Shown: positions 31,182 to 40,780, counted from the stretch's first letter. The stretch is DNA of 64,000 bases from Oscillatoria acuminata PCC 6304 (GCF_000317105.1 NC_019693.1:1488001-1552000), one strand, 5' to 3'. The notes: generated by a model not told the origin, from the letters alone. Numbers and translations are program-made.

Positions 31182-31356
31182 GGGGATTGCAAAATATAAA
31201 TCATCCAACCGTTCAACTGAAAAGAAGGTATGTGTAGGGGCGCAATGCGCAGGCCCTCTTTTGGGCGCAAGCATTGCGCCCCTACATTGACGGTGTTACT
31301 CCGTTGATCCGTCACTACGAACGAATGTTTTGGAGATTTTATTTTTTGGAGTTCCC
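31182..31356. mobile_element. GGGGAACTCC-family element (copy 1), invading a gene's 3' end
   Basis: Ends GGGGATTGCAAAATATAAAT and (reversed) GGGAACTCCAAAAAATAAAA form imperfect inverted repeats. The inside has a hairpin TGTAGGGGCGCAATGC...GCATTGCGCCCCTACA. Near-identical sequence lies at 57093-57312 on the opposite strand, with an extra internal duplication there. TTA stands on both outer sides and may be a short target duplication. Confidence 0.8.
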
Positions 31357-32060
31357 TTACTGCATAAATAAGTCCCCATCACCCCATCCTCAATCTGCTG
31401 ACTGGTGATGGTAAATCCATTCCGGGACAACAACCCCTCAAAAATCCAGTCATAAGTTGAAAATTCATCTCGGAAATGTCCTTCGGCATCTTCCCGCAGA
31501 AAATCGCCCCCGGCTGCTGCCTGTTTTTCAATAAAAGCGGCGATATTGTCAACAGCATGACGGCCCTGAATAATCACATCGTGAATATAAAACTGACCCC
31601 CCGGTTTGAGCATCCGATTCATCCGCCCTAACGCGATCCCCTTCCAAAAATCGGGCAGGTGGTGGAATGCAAAAGTTGTGGTAATTGCATCTACCGATTC
31701 ATCGGGATGTTCGTAGGAGAGAAATCCGCCATGACAAAAGGTAATATTGGAGACTCCAGCTTGAGCGGCTTTAGTTTTGGCATATTCCAGCATTGTCGGG
31801 GAAACATCCACGGCATAAACCTTAAGCCCACGAATGGCAGCTTGAATCGCAAACGTGCCAGTCCCCGCCCCAAAATCAATGACGACATCGTTTGTCTTGA
31901 GGTTGAGTAAATCAAGGACGGCATTGCTTTCTTTTTCAATATCTCGGAAATCTGCATGGCTGGAATCATAAACCTCAACTTCCGTGGGAATGCCATAGTC
32001 TTTGCCGACTTGCTGGAATTCATCGTATTGCCAGGGTAAGGGAAATTTCATTTTGCTCAT
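31296..32060 (-). CDS. Class I SAM-dependent methyltransferase with repeat-derived tail
   Basis: 254 residues from the ATG at 32060; an upstream in-frame codon (32099) gives an unlikely N-terminus. Motif I is VVIDFGAGTGTFAIQAA, post-I YAVDVSP, with CHGGFLSYEHPDESVDAITTTFAFHHLPDFWKG and LKPGGQFYIHDV following; this is the ubiE/COQ5-like class I fold. The substrate is unknown. The last 19 residues (GTPKNKISKTFVRSDGSTE) are encoded by the repeat at 31182-31356, so the original stop was probably lost on insertion. No operon partner. Confidence 0.85.
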   Translation of the reverse strand: MSKMKFPLPWQYDEFQQVGKDYGIPTEVEVYDSSHADFRDIEKESNAVLDLLNLKTNDVVIDFGAGTGTFAIQAAIRGLKVYAVDVSPTMLEYAKTKAAQAGVSNITFCHGGFLSYEHPDESVDAITTTFAFHHLPDFWKGIALGRMNRMLKPGGQFYIHDVIIQGRHAVDNIAAFIEKQAAAGGDFLREDAEGHFRDEFSTYDWIFEGLLSRNGFTITSQQIEDGVMGTYLCSKGTPKNKISKTFVRSDGSTE

Positions 32061-32121
32061 GTTATCTGTAGAACGTTCAGGACCACAGGACTTACGCAAT
32101 ATGTAACATTAACTGCTCAAT

Positions 32122-32155
32122 AATGTAGAGGCGATTCTCGAATCGCCTCTACATT
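32122..32155. repeat. Hairpin repeat upstream of tRNA-Thr
   Basis: Perfect 16-bp inverted repeat (AATGTAGAGGCGATTC and complement) with a 2-nt loop. The arm sequence recurs in the hairpin downstream of the tRNA. Confidence 0.85.
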
Positions 32156-32277
32156 TTAGGGTTCCAGAGTCCGTGGAGAGATTATGGGGATTATAACCCA
32201 AGAGTCTGAGCCATCCTAAAAAAATCCGGTGGAGGGGTTGCATAACTGCCCCACACTTTGGTAAAGTTAAAACTCAT

Positions 32278-32350
32278 GCTGGTGTAGCTCAGTTGGTAGA
32301 GCAACGCACTTGTAATGCGTGGGTCGCGGGTTCGACTCCTGTCACCAGCT
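32278..32350 (+). tRNA. tRNA-Thr (anticodon TGT)
   Basis: 73 nt cloverleaf: acceptor GCTGGTG/CACCAGC, D arm GCTC...GAGC, anticodon stem ACGCA/TGCGT with loop CTTGTAA (anticodon TGT, decoding ACA), T arm with GGTTCGACTCC, discriminator T. No CCA is encoded. It is intact, with no visible integrase or att-like repeat of its 3' end in the window. Confidence 0.97.
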
Positions 32351-32391
32351 TTAAGTGAAAAATTTCTGGCTTCCTGGAACGACCGATGAAG

Positions 32392-32436
32392 CCCTAAATG
32401 TAGAGGCGAGAAAGCGAATCGCCTCTACATTTAGGG
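32392..32436. repeat. Hairpin repeat downstream of tRNA-Thr
   Basis: Perfect 18-bp inverted repeat (CCCTAAATGTAGAGGCGA and complement) with a 9-nt loop, GAAAGCGAA. Together with 32122-32155 it brackets the tRNA gene. Confidence 0.85.
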
Positions 32437-32466
32437 TGGATTTTCAAAATATGCCGAAGAAGAGAT

Positions 32467-32494
32467 TCCCCCCTGAAAATCAGAGGGGATTTTT
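32467..32494 (+). terminator. Possible terminator on the tRNA strand
   Basis: TCCCCCCTGA pairs with TCAGAGGGGA (one mismatch, AAA loop) and TTTTT follows. It may end transcripts from tRNA-Thr; it also lies just past the icd stop on the other strand, where its tail is not U-rich. Confidence 0.5.
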
Positions 32495-32511
32495 AGAGGG
32501 GGGTCCGAGGT

Positions 32512-33939
32512 TTAATCGTCGAAGTGTTTAATAATCGCGTCAGCAAACTCGGAACACTTGAGGGGTTTTTCGACGGGGGGTTCCATTAATCGAGCCAAAT
32601 CGTAAGTTACCTCACGGTTAGAAATGGCTCCACCAATGCCTTTTTTAATCAAATCAGCGGCTTCTTGCCATCCCATATATTCCAACATCATCACCCCAGA
32701 GAGGATAACAGAACCGGGATTGATGCGATCGAGTCCGGCGTGTTTAGGCGCGGTGCCGTGGGTGGCCTCAAAAATGGCACATTGGTCACCAATATTGGCC
32801 CCGGGTCCCATGCCTAATCCACCGACGATCGCCGCTGCTGCATCGGAGAGATAGTCTCCGTTTAAATTCATCGTGGCCAGAATAGAATACTCATCTGGTC
32901 GGGTTTGGACCTGTTGGAAGATACTATCGGCAATCCGGTCATTGACCATAATTTTCTCTTTCCACTTGCGATCGCCGTGAGTCTCCCAGATATCATGGAG
33001 CACCTGCTTCACTTCCTCGCAAACCACCGCCCGTTTTTCCTCCGTCAGGGAATCATAACCCGGGTCAATCTGACGAGCATTCTCTTCAATACTCAGGTCC
33101 GGATTTTTCTCTTTATTGCTCAAAATCCAGGATTCCCGTTCCGTGACGCACTCCTTGCGAAACTCGGTGGTTGCCAGTTCATAACCCCAGTCCCTGAAAG
33201 CCCCTTCGGTGTACTTCATAATATTGCCCTTATGGACCAAAGTCACCATCTGCTTGGCTTTGGGTAAGCGTAAAGCGTGTTTAATGGCACGGCGGACCAG
33301 TCGCTGGGAGTTGGTTTTGCTAATCGGTTTGATGCCGATGCCGGAATCGAGGCGAATTTGCTTTTTCCCATGTTCTGGGGTTTGGGGAATCAATTGATTA
33401 TTGAGAATATCAATTAATTTTTCGCAGATTTCCGTACCGGCACGCCACTCAATTCCCAGATAAATATCTTCGGTATTTTCCCGATAGACAATCACATCCA
33501 GTTGTTCGGGGTGTTTATGCGGGGAGGGGGTTCCGGGATAATATTTGCAGGGTCTGACACAGGCATAGAGGTCATGAATTTGGCGCAGGGCCACATTCAG
33601 GGACCGAATCCCGCCACCAATTGGGGTGGTTAAGGGGCCTTTGATAGCGATGCCATATTCTGCGATCGCCTTGTTGGTATCCTCGGGCAGATATTGATAA
33701 GTCCCGTACTTCTCACAGGCTTCATCACCGGCGTAGATTTTGAACCAGCTAATTTTGCGTTTGTCCCCGTAGGCGGCTTTTACCGCAGCATCGATCGCTT
33801 TTTGAGAGGCGGGCCAAATATCTACTCCCGTCCCGTCACCGCGAATAAAGGGAATAATCGGGTTATCGGGAACAATGGGTTCACCGTTTTTAAAGGTGAC
33901 GCGATCGCCAGTCGTCGGGGGAGTCAGTTTCTCGTACAT
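32512..33939 (-). CDS. icd: NADP-dependent isocitrate dehydrogenase
   Basis: 475 residues, the usual cyanobacterial length. Substrate and metal motifs are present: [16 protein letters not shown], the phosphorylation-loop region [47 protein letters not shown] and the C-terminal signature [27 protein letters not shown]. It makes 2-oxoglutarate, the carbon skeleton and nitrogen-status signal for GS-GOGAT and NtcA. A gene often under NtcA control; I do not see an unambiguous GTAN8TAC site upstream. Confidence 0.97.
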   Translation of the reverse strand: MYEKLTPPTTGDRVTFKNGEPIVPDNPIIPFIRGDGTGVDIWPASQKAIDAAVKAAYGDKRKISWFKIYAGDEACEKYGTYQYLPEDTNKAIAEYGIAIKGPLTTPIGGGIRSLNVALRQIHDLYACVRPCKYYPGTPSPHKHPEQLDVIVYRENTEDIYLGIEWRAGTEICEKLIDILNNQLIPQTPEHGKKQIRLDSGIGIKPISKTNSQRLVRRAIKHALRLPKAKQMVTLVHKGNIMKYTEGAFRDWGYELATTEFRKECVTERESWILSNKEKNPDLSIEENARQIDPGYDSLTEEKRAVVCEEVKQVLHDIWETHGDRKWKEKIMVNDRIADSIFQQVQTRPDEYSILATMNLNGDYLSDAAAAIVGGLGMGPGANIGDQCAIFEATHGTAPKHAGLDRINPGSVILSGVMMLEYMGWQEAADLIKKGIGGAISNREVTYDLARLMEPPVEKPLKCSEFADAIIKHFDD

Positions 33940-34103
33940 AGTCCACTTCCGGTTAACTTGAGTTAAAGCTGAACGTTCAGCTTTTGAGTAGCGTATCAGA
34001 AGCTCTGGGATAAGCCGGTAATCAGTTTATCTTTTTCCTCCTCTATTCCCTCGGTTGGCTTCTGTAGAATTCAAGACTTTATGACTTATCGGGGCATTTA
34101 CCC

Positions 34104-34144
34104 AAAAAAATTCGGTCAGGCCCCTTAATTTGGGACTGACCGAA
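34104..34144 (-). terminator. Terminator of the PEP-CTERM gene
   Basis: On the minus strand TTCGGTCAG pairs with CTGACCGAA, extended by CCC/GGG, and is followed directly by TTTTTTT. About 70 bp past the stop codon. Confidence 0.85.
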
Positions 34145-34215
34145 CTGATGAATTAGCTCTCCATTAATCTGACAAGGCTTCCTGAAACTTGTTCTTGTCG
34201 CGATCGCTGGTTAGA

Positions 34216-35094
34216 TTAACCATTTTTATTCACTTTACGACGACGTGCAGCCAACAAACCACCGGCACCCACCAACAAACCACCAATCGTCATCGGTTCA
34301 GGAACAGCCACGGGGTCACCACCGCCACCAGTCGTGTCACCACCGCCACCAGTCGTGTCACCACCGCCACCAGTCGTGTCACCACCGCCACCAGTCGTGT
34401 CACCACCGCCACCAGTCGTGTCACCACCGCCACCAGTCGTGTCACCACCGCCACCCGGAGGAGTTACAGTAACGGTCGAGGGAGCTGTACCAATGGTCTT
34501 GCTGCTATCATTGCGACCTCCACCGGGAACGCCGACGCTCATCATCCGGACTCCGAAACTGCTGGAGGTAAAGGCACTCAGGCTCAAACCTGTTCCAGAG
34601 ATAGTAAAGGTCGTTGTTTGGAAGTCGTCACCATCGGCAATCCCTTGGTTGCCAATTTCCATACCGTAGTTAAACGATTCTTTTACACCGTCAAGTATTG
34701 CACTGTTGCCAATTCCTGGGAACTCTGTTGTGGTTTTGTTTCCTTTGGTATCAAGGACTCCAGCGGTGTGGGTTGTGATATTTTTATCCCCAGGGGTAAT
34801 CGAAGAACCCGCTGGAAGATTTAAGAAAACACCGCGTAGGTCACCGATATATCCAGAGGGACCCGGTACAACATTAACCGTAGCTGTGATAGGGCCTCCG
34901 GGAGCATCTTGAGACAGTTTAACTTCCACGGTGGGAAATTCTGGAGGGTTGCCGTTCGTTGCATCGTTTAGTTTAACAGTTAGCGTATCGGCATTTGCTG
35001 GTGCAACGAGGAAAGCGGCAGAGGCTAACGCGAAACCAGCAGTGGCGAGCATGGTTTGGCTCAGACGGTTGGTAAAAGTTAAGTTAGTAATCAT
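34216..35094 (-). CDS. PEP-CTERM sorting-domain protein with Gly/Thr/Asp repeats
   Basis: 292 residues. An N-terminal signal peptide (hydrophobic run ATAGFALASAAFLVAPANA, cut near ANA-DT) is followed by a beta-rich domain (about 37-200), six copies of GGGGDTT plus a seventh partial one (about 213-260), and the PEP-CTERM tail: VPEP, hydrophobic GGLLVGAGGLLAA, RRRKVN. PEP-CTERM proteins are processed by an exosortase and released to the surface or extracellular matrix. No exosortase gene is in this window. The repeat would act as a flexible stalk. Function of the globular part is unknown. Confidence 0.85.
   Translation of the reverse strand: MITNLTFTNRLSQTMLATAGFALASAAFLVAPANADTLTVKLNDATNGNPPEFPTVEVKLSQDAPGGPITATVNVVPGPSGYIGDLRGVFLNLPAGSSITPGDKNITTHTAGVLDTKGNKTTTEFPGIGNSAILDGVKESFNYGMEIGNQGIADGDDFQTTTFTISGTGLSLSAFTSSSFGVRMMSVGVPGGGRNDSSKTIGTAPSTVTVTPPGGGGDTTGGGGDTTGGGGDTTGGGGDTTGGGGDTTGGGGDTTGGGGDPVAVPEPMTIGGLLVGAGGLLAARRRKVNKNG
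34315..34458 (-). repeat. 21-bp tandem repeat in the PEP-CTERM gene
   Basis: Six identical 21-bp copies (plus strand unit GTCACCACCGCCACCAGTCGT; 34315-34440) plus a partial seventh. The copies are identical at the DNA level, pointing to recent expansion or active homogenisation; copy number probably varies between strains. Confidence 0.95.
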
Positions 35095-35868
35095 AGTTTG
35101 ACACCTTGCAGTTGAGAGTTAAGTACGAGCGGCTGGTCAAGAGATAACGGTTTGTTTATTGAATGTCTCTTGTGCTGATACTTCTGATTATTACCTGCTC
35201 CTTATGCTTCGTCTAGGGTTTCAGATCATTCTTTATCTAAATAAAATACTAGGCTAGAGGTTTTTAAAGATTGCAATAACTCCCTCGAATATCAGCTATT
35301 TTGCGGATGCCTAAAATTTTTAACTATGCTGTCAATGGCTGAATGCCGAGAAAATACTGAGAATCATGAGGGGAGGGTACAGTTTGTTATTCGGACTAGC
35401 CTAGAAAAACGTTACATTCTGTTTCAAACGAATGCATTTAGCTAGAGAAGAGGGAATTTGGACCTACCACTATACTACTGTTTTATTCCCAACTCGACCA
35501 GGCCATCAAATCCAAATCTCTAGCTTTAATGCACAGATAGGTTGGTCTTCCCTGGATTTCAGACCCGTTCTTTAACTCATAAAAGGGCTTTAGTAAAGGA
35601 TTTGAGCAGATTTGTCTAAAGACTAGAAGAACTAGAAGAACTAGAAGCGACTCGATCACCGGACTGTTCTATGTGACTTAAATTGAAACGGGGTCAGAAA
35701 TGTGGGGAAATAGGCGAATCGGATATGGGTTGGCGATCGCCTTGAGCAGAAAATCCCCGTTAAATATTCGTGATTCTCCAGAATATAGCTGATAATCGAT
35801 ATAAGAATCTTTTAACCTTACCCTTAAGCCGGTGAGTTAAAACCCTCTATTTGACGAGAGGTCAACCT
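35095..35868. other. Non-coding region between divergent genes
   Basis: 774 bp between the PEP-CTERM gene and the radical-SAM activase gene. Three tandem copies of ACTAGAAGA/C lie at 35622-35648. No gene is supported. Both promoters should lie here. Confidence 0.5.
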
Positions 35869-36492
35869 ATGAGCGATTTAATCAATAGCGCATCCCCCAC
35901 CCTCCCAGCGATTCCTGATGGCTACCTGAATATCATGGGGTACGTGGATGAATCAGAAGTAAATGGTCCTGGAACCCGAGCCGTAGTGTGGGTCCAAGGC
36001 TGTCTCAGAGAGTGTTCCGGTTGTTTTAATCCCGAATCCTGGCCCTTTGAAGTCAATCAATTAATGGCCATTGATGAACTGGCGGATAAAATTTTGAGCA
36101 ATCCCCGGAATCAAGGGGTGACTTTTTCTGGCGGTGAACCCTTTTGGCAGGCCCCTGGTTTAGCCGAACTGGGGAAAAAAATCAAGGCAGCGGGATTAAA
36201 TCTGATGTCCTTTACCGGGTTTACCTTGGCGGAATTGCAGTCACCCTCTGCGCCAGTGGGTGCGGGAGCGTTATTAGACCAACTCGACATCCTGATTGAT
36301 GGTCCTTATGTCGAATCCTTGGCGATTCATTCCCCAGAATCCCCAGTTTCTTCCCGCAATCAACGGATTCACATCTTCAACGAAGCGTTTCAGGATAAAA
36401 TTACCTGGGCCAGCGACCAGATGGAAATCCACATCCTCAAAGATGGAACAAGGATTATTACGGGGTTTCGTGGACAATTGGGGCTAGAGTAG
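35869..36492 (+). CDS. Radical-SAM activating enzyme (NrdG/PFL-activase-like)
   Basis: 207 residues from ATG 35869, with GAGAGG about 8 bp upstream; the upstream TTG at 35851 is less likely. The cluster motif CLRECSGC supplies the three Cys of the 4Fe-4S cluster, preceded by NGPGTRAVVWVQG and followed by VTFSGGEPFWQ (GGE SAM contact) and LDILIDGPY. This matches NrdG-type glycyl-radical activases. I see no nrdD or other glycyl-radical enzyme nearby, so the partner is unclear. The 155-bp gap to the receiver-PP2C gene leaves co-transcription open. Confidence 0.82.
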   Translation: MSDLINSASPTLPAIPDGYLNIMGYVDESEVNGPGTRAVVWVQGCLRECSGCFNPESWPFEVNQLMAIDELADKILSNPRNQGVTFSGGEPFWQAPGLAELGKKIKAAGLNLMSFTGFTLAELQSPSAPVGAGALLDQLDILIDGPYVESLAIHSPESPVSSRNQRIHIFNEAFQDKITWASDQMEIHILKDGTRIITGFRGQLGLE

Positions 36493-36646
36493 AGCCGTTG
36501 CATTTCGTGAAAGAGATTCCCCGACTCCCTCAAAAGCAGCACAGTTGCGCTGATGGGTTCCCCGAACATCAGGAAATCATGACGGTTGGGGGTCTTTTTC
36601 GTGAGTGCTATTCTTTGTAAAGCTAATTGTCGCAATTTCCTAGTCC

Positions 36647-37786
36647 ATGACCCACATTCTTGTGATTGATGACGATCCGACCATTCGCGTAGTGTTGACG
36701 AGATCCTTGCAAAAACAGGGGTATCACGTTGCCGTTGCCAGTAATGGTCAAGAAGGAATGGAACAGGCTTATCGATTAGGGCCGGCGTTAATCATTTGTG
36801 ACTGGATGATGCCGGTGATGGATGGGTTGGAGGTTTGCCGTCAGATCAAAGCGCATCCAGAATTATCCAACACCTATTTTATTCTGTTAACCTCTCGGGG
36901 AGCAACGGAAGATCGGGTCGTCGGACTGGATACGGGTGCGGATGAATTTCTCTCTAAACCGATTGAAATTAACGAATTAAATGCCCGAGTTAGAGCGGGA
37001 CTGCGGATTTATCAGCTTACCCAAGATTTGCGAAACTCCAAGCGAGCTTTAGAAGCGGAACTGGCGGAAGCGGCGGATTACGTGCGATCGCTCTTACCTG
37101 ATCCCCTGAATACACCTGTGGCGATCGCCAACCGCTTTATTCCCTCTCGTCAACTCGGTGGCGATTGCTTTGACTACTACTGGCTCGATTCGGAACACCT
37201 AGTCATTTACCTGCTCGATGTTGCGGGTCATGGTTTAGCCGCGACCCTCCCCTCAGTTTCGGTCTTAAATTTATTACGGTCCCACTCCCAGGTTGGCTTT
37301 GATTTTACCCAACCGGCTTCGGTTTTAACCGAATTAAATAAATACTTTCAAATGGACCTACAACAAGACAAATATTTTACCATCTGGTATGGCGTCTATA
37401 ACCGCATCCAAAACACCCTCTTGTACTCCAGTGCGGGTCATCCTCCGGCCTTATTATTATCGGGAACACCAGGAACGCCGCCGACCCTCCAACCGCTCAA
37501 AACCCAAGGCTTACCCATCGGAATGTTTCCCGAAGCCCTCTATACGCAAAATGTCTGTTCGATTGAGACCCCTAGTACCTTATATATTTTTAGTGATGGC
37601 GTTTATGAAATTAATCAGCCCGATGGCACCCTCTGGGGTCTGGATGCCTTTAGCAATTTGCTCATGTATTATTGGCAAAAAAATGGCCGGGATATTGATG
37701 GTTTATTAGCTCGTATCCGGAGTTTAAATCTTAACCCGACCTTTGATGATGACTTCTCCTTGCTCCAAGTAGAGTTTCTGGAATAA
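36647..37786 (+). CDS. Response regulator with PP2C-type (SpoIIE/RsbU-like) phosphatase
   Basis: 379 residues. Receiver: D8-D10, phospho-acceptor D52 (ICDWMMP), LLTSRGA and the Lys of LSKPIEI. A short coiled linker (about 122-145) leads to a SpoIIE/PP2C phosphatase domain with metal-binding aspartates in QLGGDCFDYYWL, LLDVAGHG and YIFSDGVYE. It would be activated by phosphorylation and dephosphorylate an antagonist protein carrying a STAS domain. Such an antagonist is encoded 33 bp away on the opposite strand. Confidence 0.92.
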   Translation: MTHILVIDDDPTIRVVLTRSLQKQGYHVAVASNGQEGMEQAYRLGPALIICDWMMPVMDGLEVCRQIKAHPELSNTYFILLTSRGATEDRVVGLDTGADEFLSKPIEINELNARVRAGLRIYQLTQDLRNSKRALEAELAEAADYVRSLLPDPLNTPVAIANRFIPSRQLGGDCFDYYWLDSEHLVIYLLDVAGHGLAATLPSVSVLNLLRSHSQVGFDFTQPASVLTELNKYFQMDLQQDKYFTIWYGVYNRIQNTLLYSSAGHPPALLLSGTPGTPPTLQPLKTQGLPIGMFPEALYTQNVCSIETPSTLYIFSDGVYEINQPDGTLWGLDAFSNLLMYYWQKNGRDIDGLLARIRSLNLNPTFDDDFSLLQVEFLE

Positions 37787-37819
37787 TACCCGATTTCCAA
37801 TCCCCACTTTATCCTGAAT

Positions 37820-38167
37820 TTAGATATCGGAATTCACTTCATTTTCAAAAGATTCTTCATTGGGATAGACTTTAAATACCCGGTCCATGCTAGTCAGTTC
37901 AAATAACATTCTGACCTGATCATTAATGGAACAGATGACCATCTTTGCACCGGCGGTTCGCACCATTTTCAGGGCGGAGACTAAAGCCCCCAGGCCGGAA
38001 CTATCAATAAACGTGACATCCTGAAGATTGACCAGAACAATATTGGCTTGCTTGTCCAGGCGATCGCGCACTTCACGGCGAAATACATTGGCCTGGGTTC
38101 CATCTAAAATGCCATTGGGACGAACGACTTCAAACTTGATGTCAGAACTCATCGGTTTGTTACTCAT
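37820..38167 (-). CDS. STAS-domain anti-sigma factor antagonist
   Basis: 115 residues, one STAS domain with the phosphorylatable serine motif FIDSSGLGALV (SpoIIAA/RsbV type) and a conserved MVICSINDQVRMLFELTSMDRVFKV segment. It would bind an anti-sigma kinase when unphosphorylated. It is convergent with the receiver-PP2C gene, an obvious candidate phosphatase. No anti-sigma kinase (HPK-like RsbW) gene is nearby. In cyanobacteria such modules can control processes other than sigma factors, such as motility. Confidence 0.9.
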   Translation of the reverse strand: MSNKPMSSDIKFEVVRPNGILDGTQANVFRREVRDRLDKQANIVLVNLQDVTFIDSSGLGALVSALKMVRTAGAKMVICSINDQVRMLFELTSMDRVFKVYPNEESFENEVNSDI

Positions 38168-38305
38168 AAAAAATGATAGGTGGCTTGCGCTCTGTTTTTT
38201 CTCTGATGAGAAAATAATAACAATTCAGCCCAGTCTAAGAATAGCAAGTTATGGATAATTAACCCAAATACCTGGATTACCCATAACCTACTCTTCCACC
38301 AATCC

Positions 38306-40096
38306 CTAAGCCTGTTTAGGCTTAACCGTAGAAGCAACGTGCAATTCCTTCAACTGAATTCCGTCAATGGTAGCTGGAGCACCCGTTAACAAACATCGAG
38401 CTTGTTGGGTTTTCGGGAAGGCAATCACATCTCGAATTGACTCTTCTGAAGCTAACAACATCACCAAGCGGTCTAAACCATAAGCAATACCGCCGTGGGG
38501 AGGAGTGCCATACTCAAAGGCTTCCATTAAAAAGCCAAACTTGTTATCCGCTTCTTCTTGGGATAAGCCGATCGCCTCAAACACCCGTTCCTGAACCTCC
38601 CGCTGATAAATCCGCAGACTCCCGCCGCCGATTTCCAACCCGTTGTAAACCAAATCATAGGCTTGAGCCCGAGCATTTTTGAGGTCGTCAATATCTTCTG
38701 GATTAGGTGCGGTAAAGGGGTGATGAATCGCCTCTAACCGCTTCTCATCGGCATTCCACTCAAACATCGGGAAATCTGTAACCCAGAGCAGATTGAGCTT
38801 GCTCTCATCAATTACTCCCAATAAACGAGCGACGGATTGGCGGAGGCGATCGAGGGTTTTATTCACCGTTGCGGTATCTCCCGCCCCAAATAACAGTAAA
38901 TCCCCCGATTGTGCGCCGGTTCGTGAGAGCAATTCCTGCTTCCTTTCCGGGCTTAAATTATCTTTAATTGCCCCAATTGTATCGATTTCCCCATTATCTT
39001 TAACCCGAATATAAGCCAACCCTTTTGCCCCAGCTTCGGCGGCTTCCTTGAATAAATCTCCACCGGGTTTGATGCGGACATTAGAAATGGCACTATTGCC
39101 ACCGGGAATCGGTAACACTTTGACAATCCCACCGGCAGAAATTGCCCCGGAAAATACCTTAAAACCGGAGTCTTTCACCAAATCCGACACATCCACCAAT
39201 TCCATGCCATAGCGGGTATCCGGGCGATCGGTGCCGTACCGAGACATGGATTCGGCATAGGTTAAACGGGGGAAAGGACGGGGGAGATCAATGCCTTTAA
39301 CTGTTTTAAAGATATGGCAAACTAAAGATTCATTCAGTTCTAGAATTTCTTCTTGGGACATGAAACTCATTTCCATGTCAAGCTGAGTAAATTCCGGCTG
39401 GCGATCGGCCCGCAAATCTTCATCGCGGAAGCATCGGGCAATTTGATAGTAGCGATCTAACCCCGAAACCATTAACAACTGTTTGAATAACTGCGGCGAC
39501 TGCGGCAAAGCATACCATTCACCGGCATTCACCCGGGAGGGGACGAGATAATCCCGGGCACCTTCTGGGGTAGAACGGGTTAGCATCGGGGTTTCAATTT
39601 CGATAAAGCCATATTCATCTTCGAGGAAGCGGCGCATGGCTTTAACCACTTGATGGCGCAATTGTAGATTTCGAGACATCCGTTCCCGACGGAGGTCCAG
39701 ATAGCGATATTTAAGGCGTAACTCCTCCCGGACAACTTCTGTCTGTCCACTGGAAACCTGGAACGGCATCAGTTTATGGACAGCATTGAGTAATTCAATG
39801 CGATCGACGTAGACTTCTATCTCTCCCGTGGGTAAGTTGGGATTGAGGGAATCGCTCGGACGCTGGCTGACCCGTCCAGTGATGCGGAGGACATATTCAC
39901 CTCGGATGGTTTCCGCGTCTTTGTAGGAGTCGGGGGTGCGCTGCGGGTCCGAAACGATTTGGACCACACCACTGCGATCTCGCAAATCCAAGAAAATGAC
40001 TCCACCATGATCTCGTCGGCGGTCTACCCATCCACACAGAGTAACAGTTTCTCCAATATGTTCGCTTCGGAGTTGGCCGCAATAGTAGGTTCGCAT
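38306..40096 (-). CDS. aspS: Aspartyl-tRNA synthetase
   Basis: 596 residues. N-terminal OB-fold anticodon domain ([26 protein letters not shown]), then the class II catalytic core: [25 protein letters not shown], motif 2 [23 protein letters not shown], a bacterial GAD insertion (about 310-420) and motif 3 [13 protein letters not shown]. It charges tRNA-Asp (discriminating or non-discriminating status cannot be told by eye). Single gene, no close operon partner. Confidence 0.97.
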   Translation of the reverse strand: MRTYYCGQLRSEHIGETVTLCGWVDRRRDHGGVIFLDLRDRSGVVQIVSDPQRTPDSYKDAETIRGEYVLRITGRVSQRPSDSLNPNLPTGEIEVYVDRIELLNAVHKLMPFQVSSGQTEVVREELRLKYRYLDLRRERMSRNLQLRHQVVKAMRRFLEDEYGFIEIETPMLTRSTPEGARDYLVPSRVNAGEWYALPQSPQLFKQLLMVSGLDRYYQIARCFRDEDLRADRQPEFTQLDMEMSFMSQEEILELNESLVCHIFKTVKGIDLPRPFPRLTYAESMSRYGTDRPDTRYGMELVDVSDLVKDSGFKVFSGAISAGGIVKVLPIPGGNSAISNVRIKPGGDLFKEAAEAGAKGLAYIRVKDNGEIDTIGAIKDNLSPERKQELLSRTGAQSGDLLLFGAGDTATVNKTLDRLRQSVARLLGVIDESKLNLLWVTDFPMFEWNADEKRLEAIHHPFTAPNPEDIDDLKNARAQAYDLVYNGLEIGGGSLRIYQREVQERVFEAIGLSQEEADNKFGFLMEAFEYGTPPHGGIAYGLDRLVMLLASEESIRDVIAFPKTQQARCLLTGAPATIDGIQLKELHVASTVKPKQA

Positions 40097-40366
40097 GGTG
40101 GTCGCTTTACAGTTTCAGACGTAATGAGTGGACAAGTGAACGGCTAGAATGCCCCGGTTCTAGCCGTTCGATGCTCGATCGCAATCAAGGATGGAATGGG
40201 TGGGATTGCTGAGTTGGGGTCTTTGAAACAAATAACAGAGGCAAACTTTTAAAATCTAGCACGAACGGGTCATCGTGATGGCAGATTCTCTCCGGATAGA
40301 CTAAAAAAAAATAGAGGGCGATCGATGGATCGCCCTCTGGGATCAGGTGTTTAGGCGGAAGGTTGC

Positions 40367-40780
40367 CTAGGAATTGGGGGGAGTGCCGGAGGGATTGAAT
40401 AGGGAGTCCCATGCATCCTTAGCAGATTGAGCAAGGCGATCGCCCAGTTCACTCATTTCACTGAGGATCTTGTCCCAGTTTTGCTTGGCATCCATTTCCA
40501 TCAGTTTGATGGTATAGGCAATCCGTTCGGGATCCATGAGGCGATCGGTTTCAATTGACTCCCGCGCTTGTTGCACCGCACTCAGATAGGCTTCCGAGGT
40601 AAATTTGCTGGCCCCTTGAATTTCCGCTTGGGCGCGGCGTTTGATGGCTTCAAAAAGGGCCATCGTTTCCTGTTGCGCCTGGGTGGTGGCATCAGGCATT
40701 TCTTTTTCCACCAGCGCTTTCGTCTCAGGACTTACTTCCACGATCGCGCGTTCTTTAGGCACTTGAGCTTCATCAGTCAT
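40367..40780 (-). CDS. Conserved-looking helical hypothetical protein
   Basis: 137 residues, almost fully alpha-helical with charged heptads: TTQAQQETMALFEAIKRRAQAE, YLSAVQQARESIET, then AKQNWDKILSEMSELGDRLAQSAKDAWDSLFN. No signal peptide or membrane segment. The ATG has GGAGACAACACC before it. I recognise the style of a conserved cyanobacterial protein of unknown function but cannot name a family. Divergent from the repeat-rich region at 40.8-41.3 kb. Confidence 0.7.
   Translation of the reverse strand: MTDEAQVPKERAIVEVSPETKALVEKEMPDATTQAQQETMALFEAIKRRAQAEIQGASKFTSEAYLSAVQQARESIETDRLMDPERIAYTIKLMEMDAKQNWDKILSEMSELGDRLAQSAKDAWDSLFNPSGTPPNS

Noticed and set aside
32278-32350. tRNA-Thr as an integration site for a genomic island
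   Set aside because: No integrase gene and no second copy of the tRNA 3' end is seen in the window.
34189-34824. Plus-strand frames over the PEP-CTERM gene
   Set aside because: They are the 21-bp repeat read on the opposite strand.
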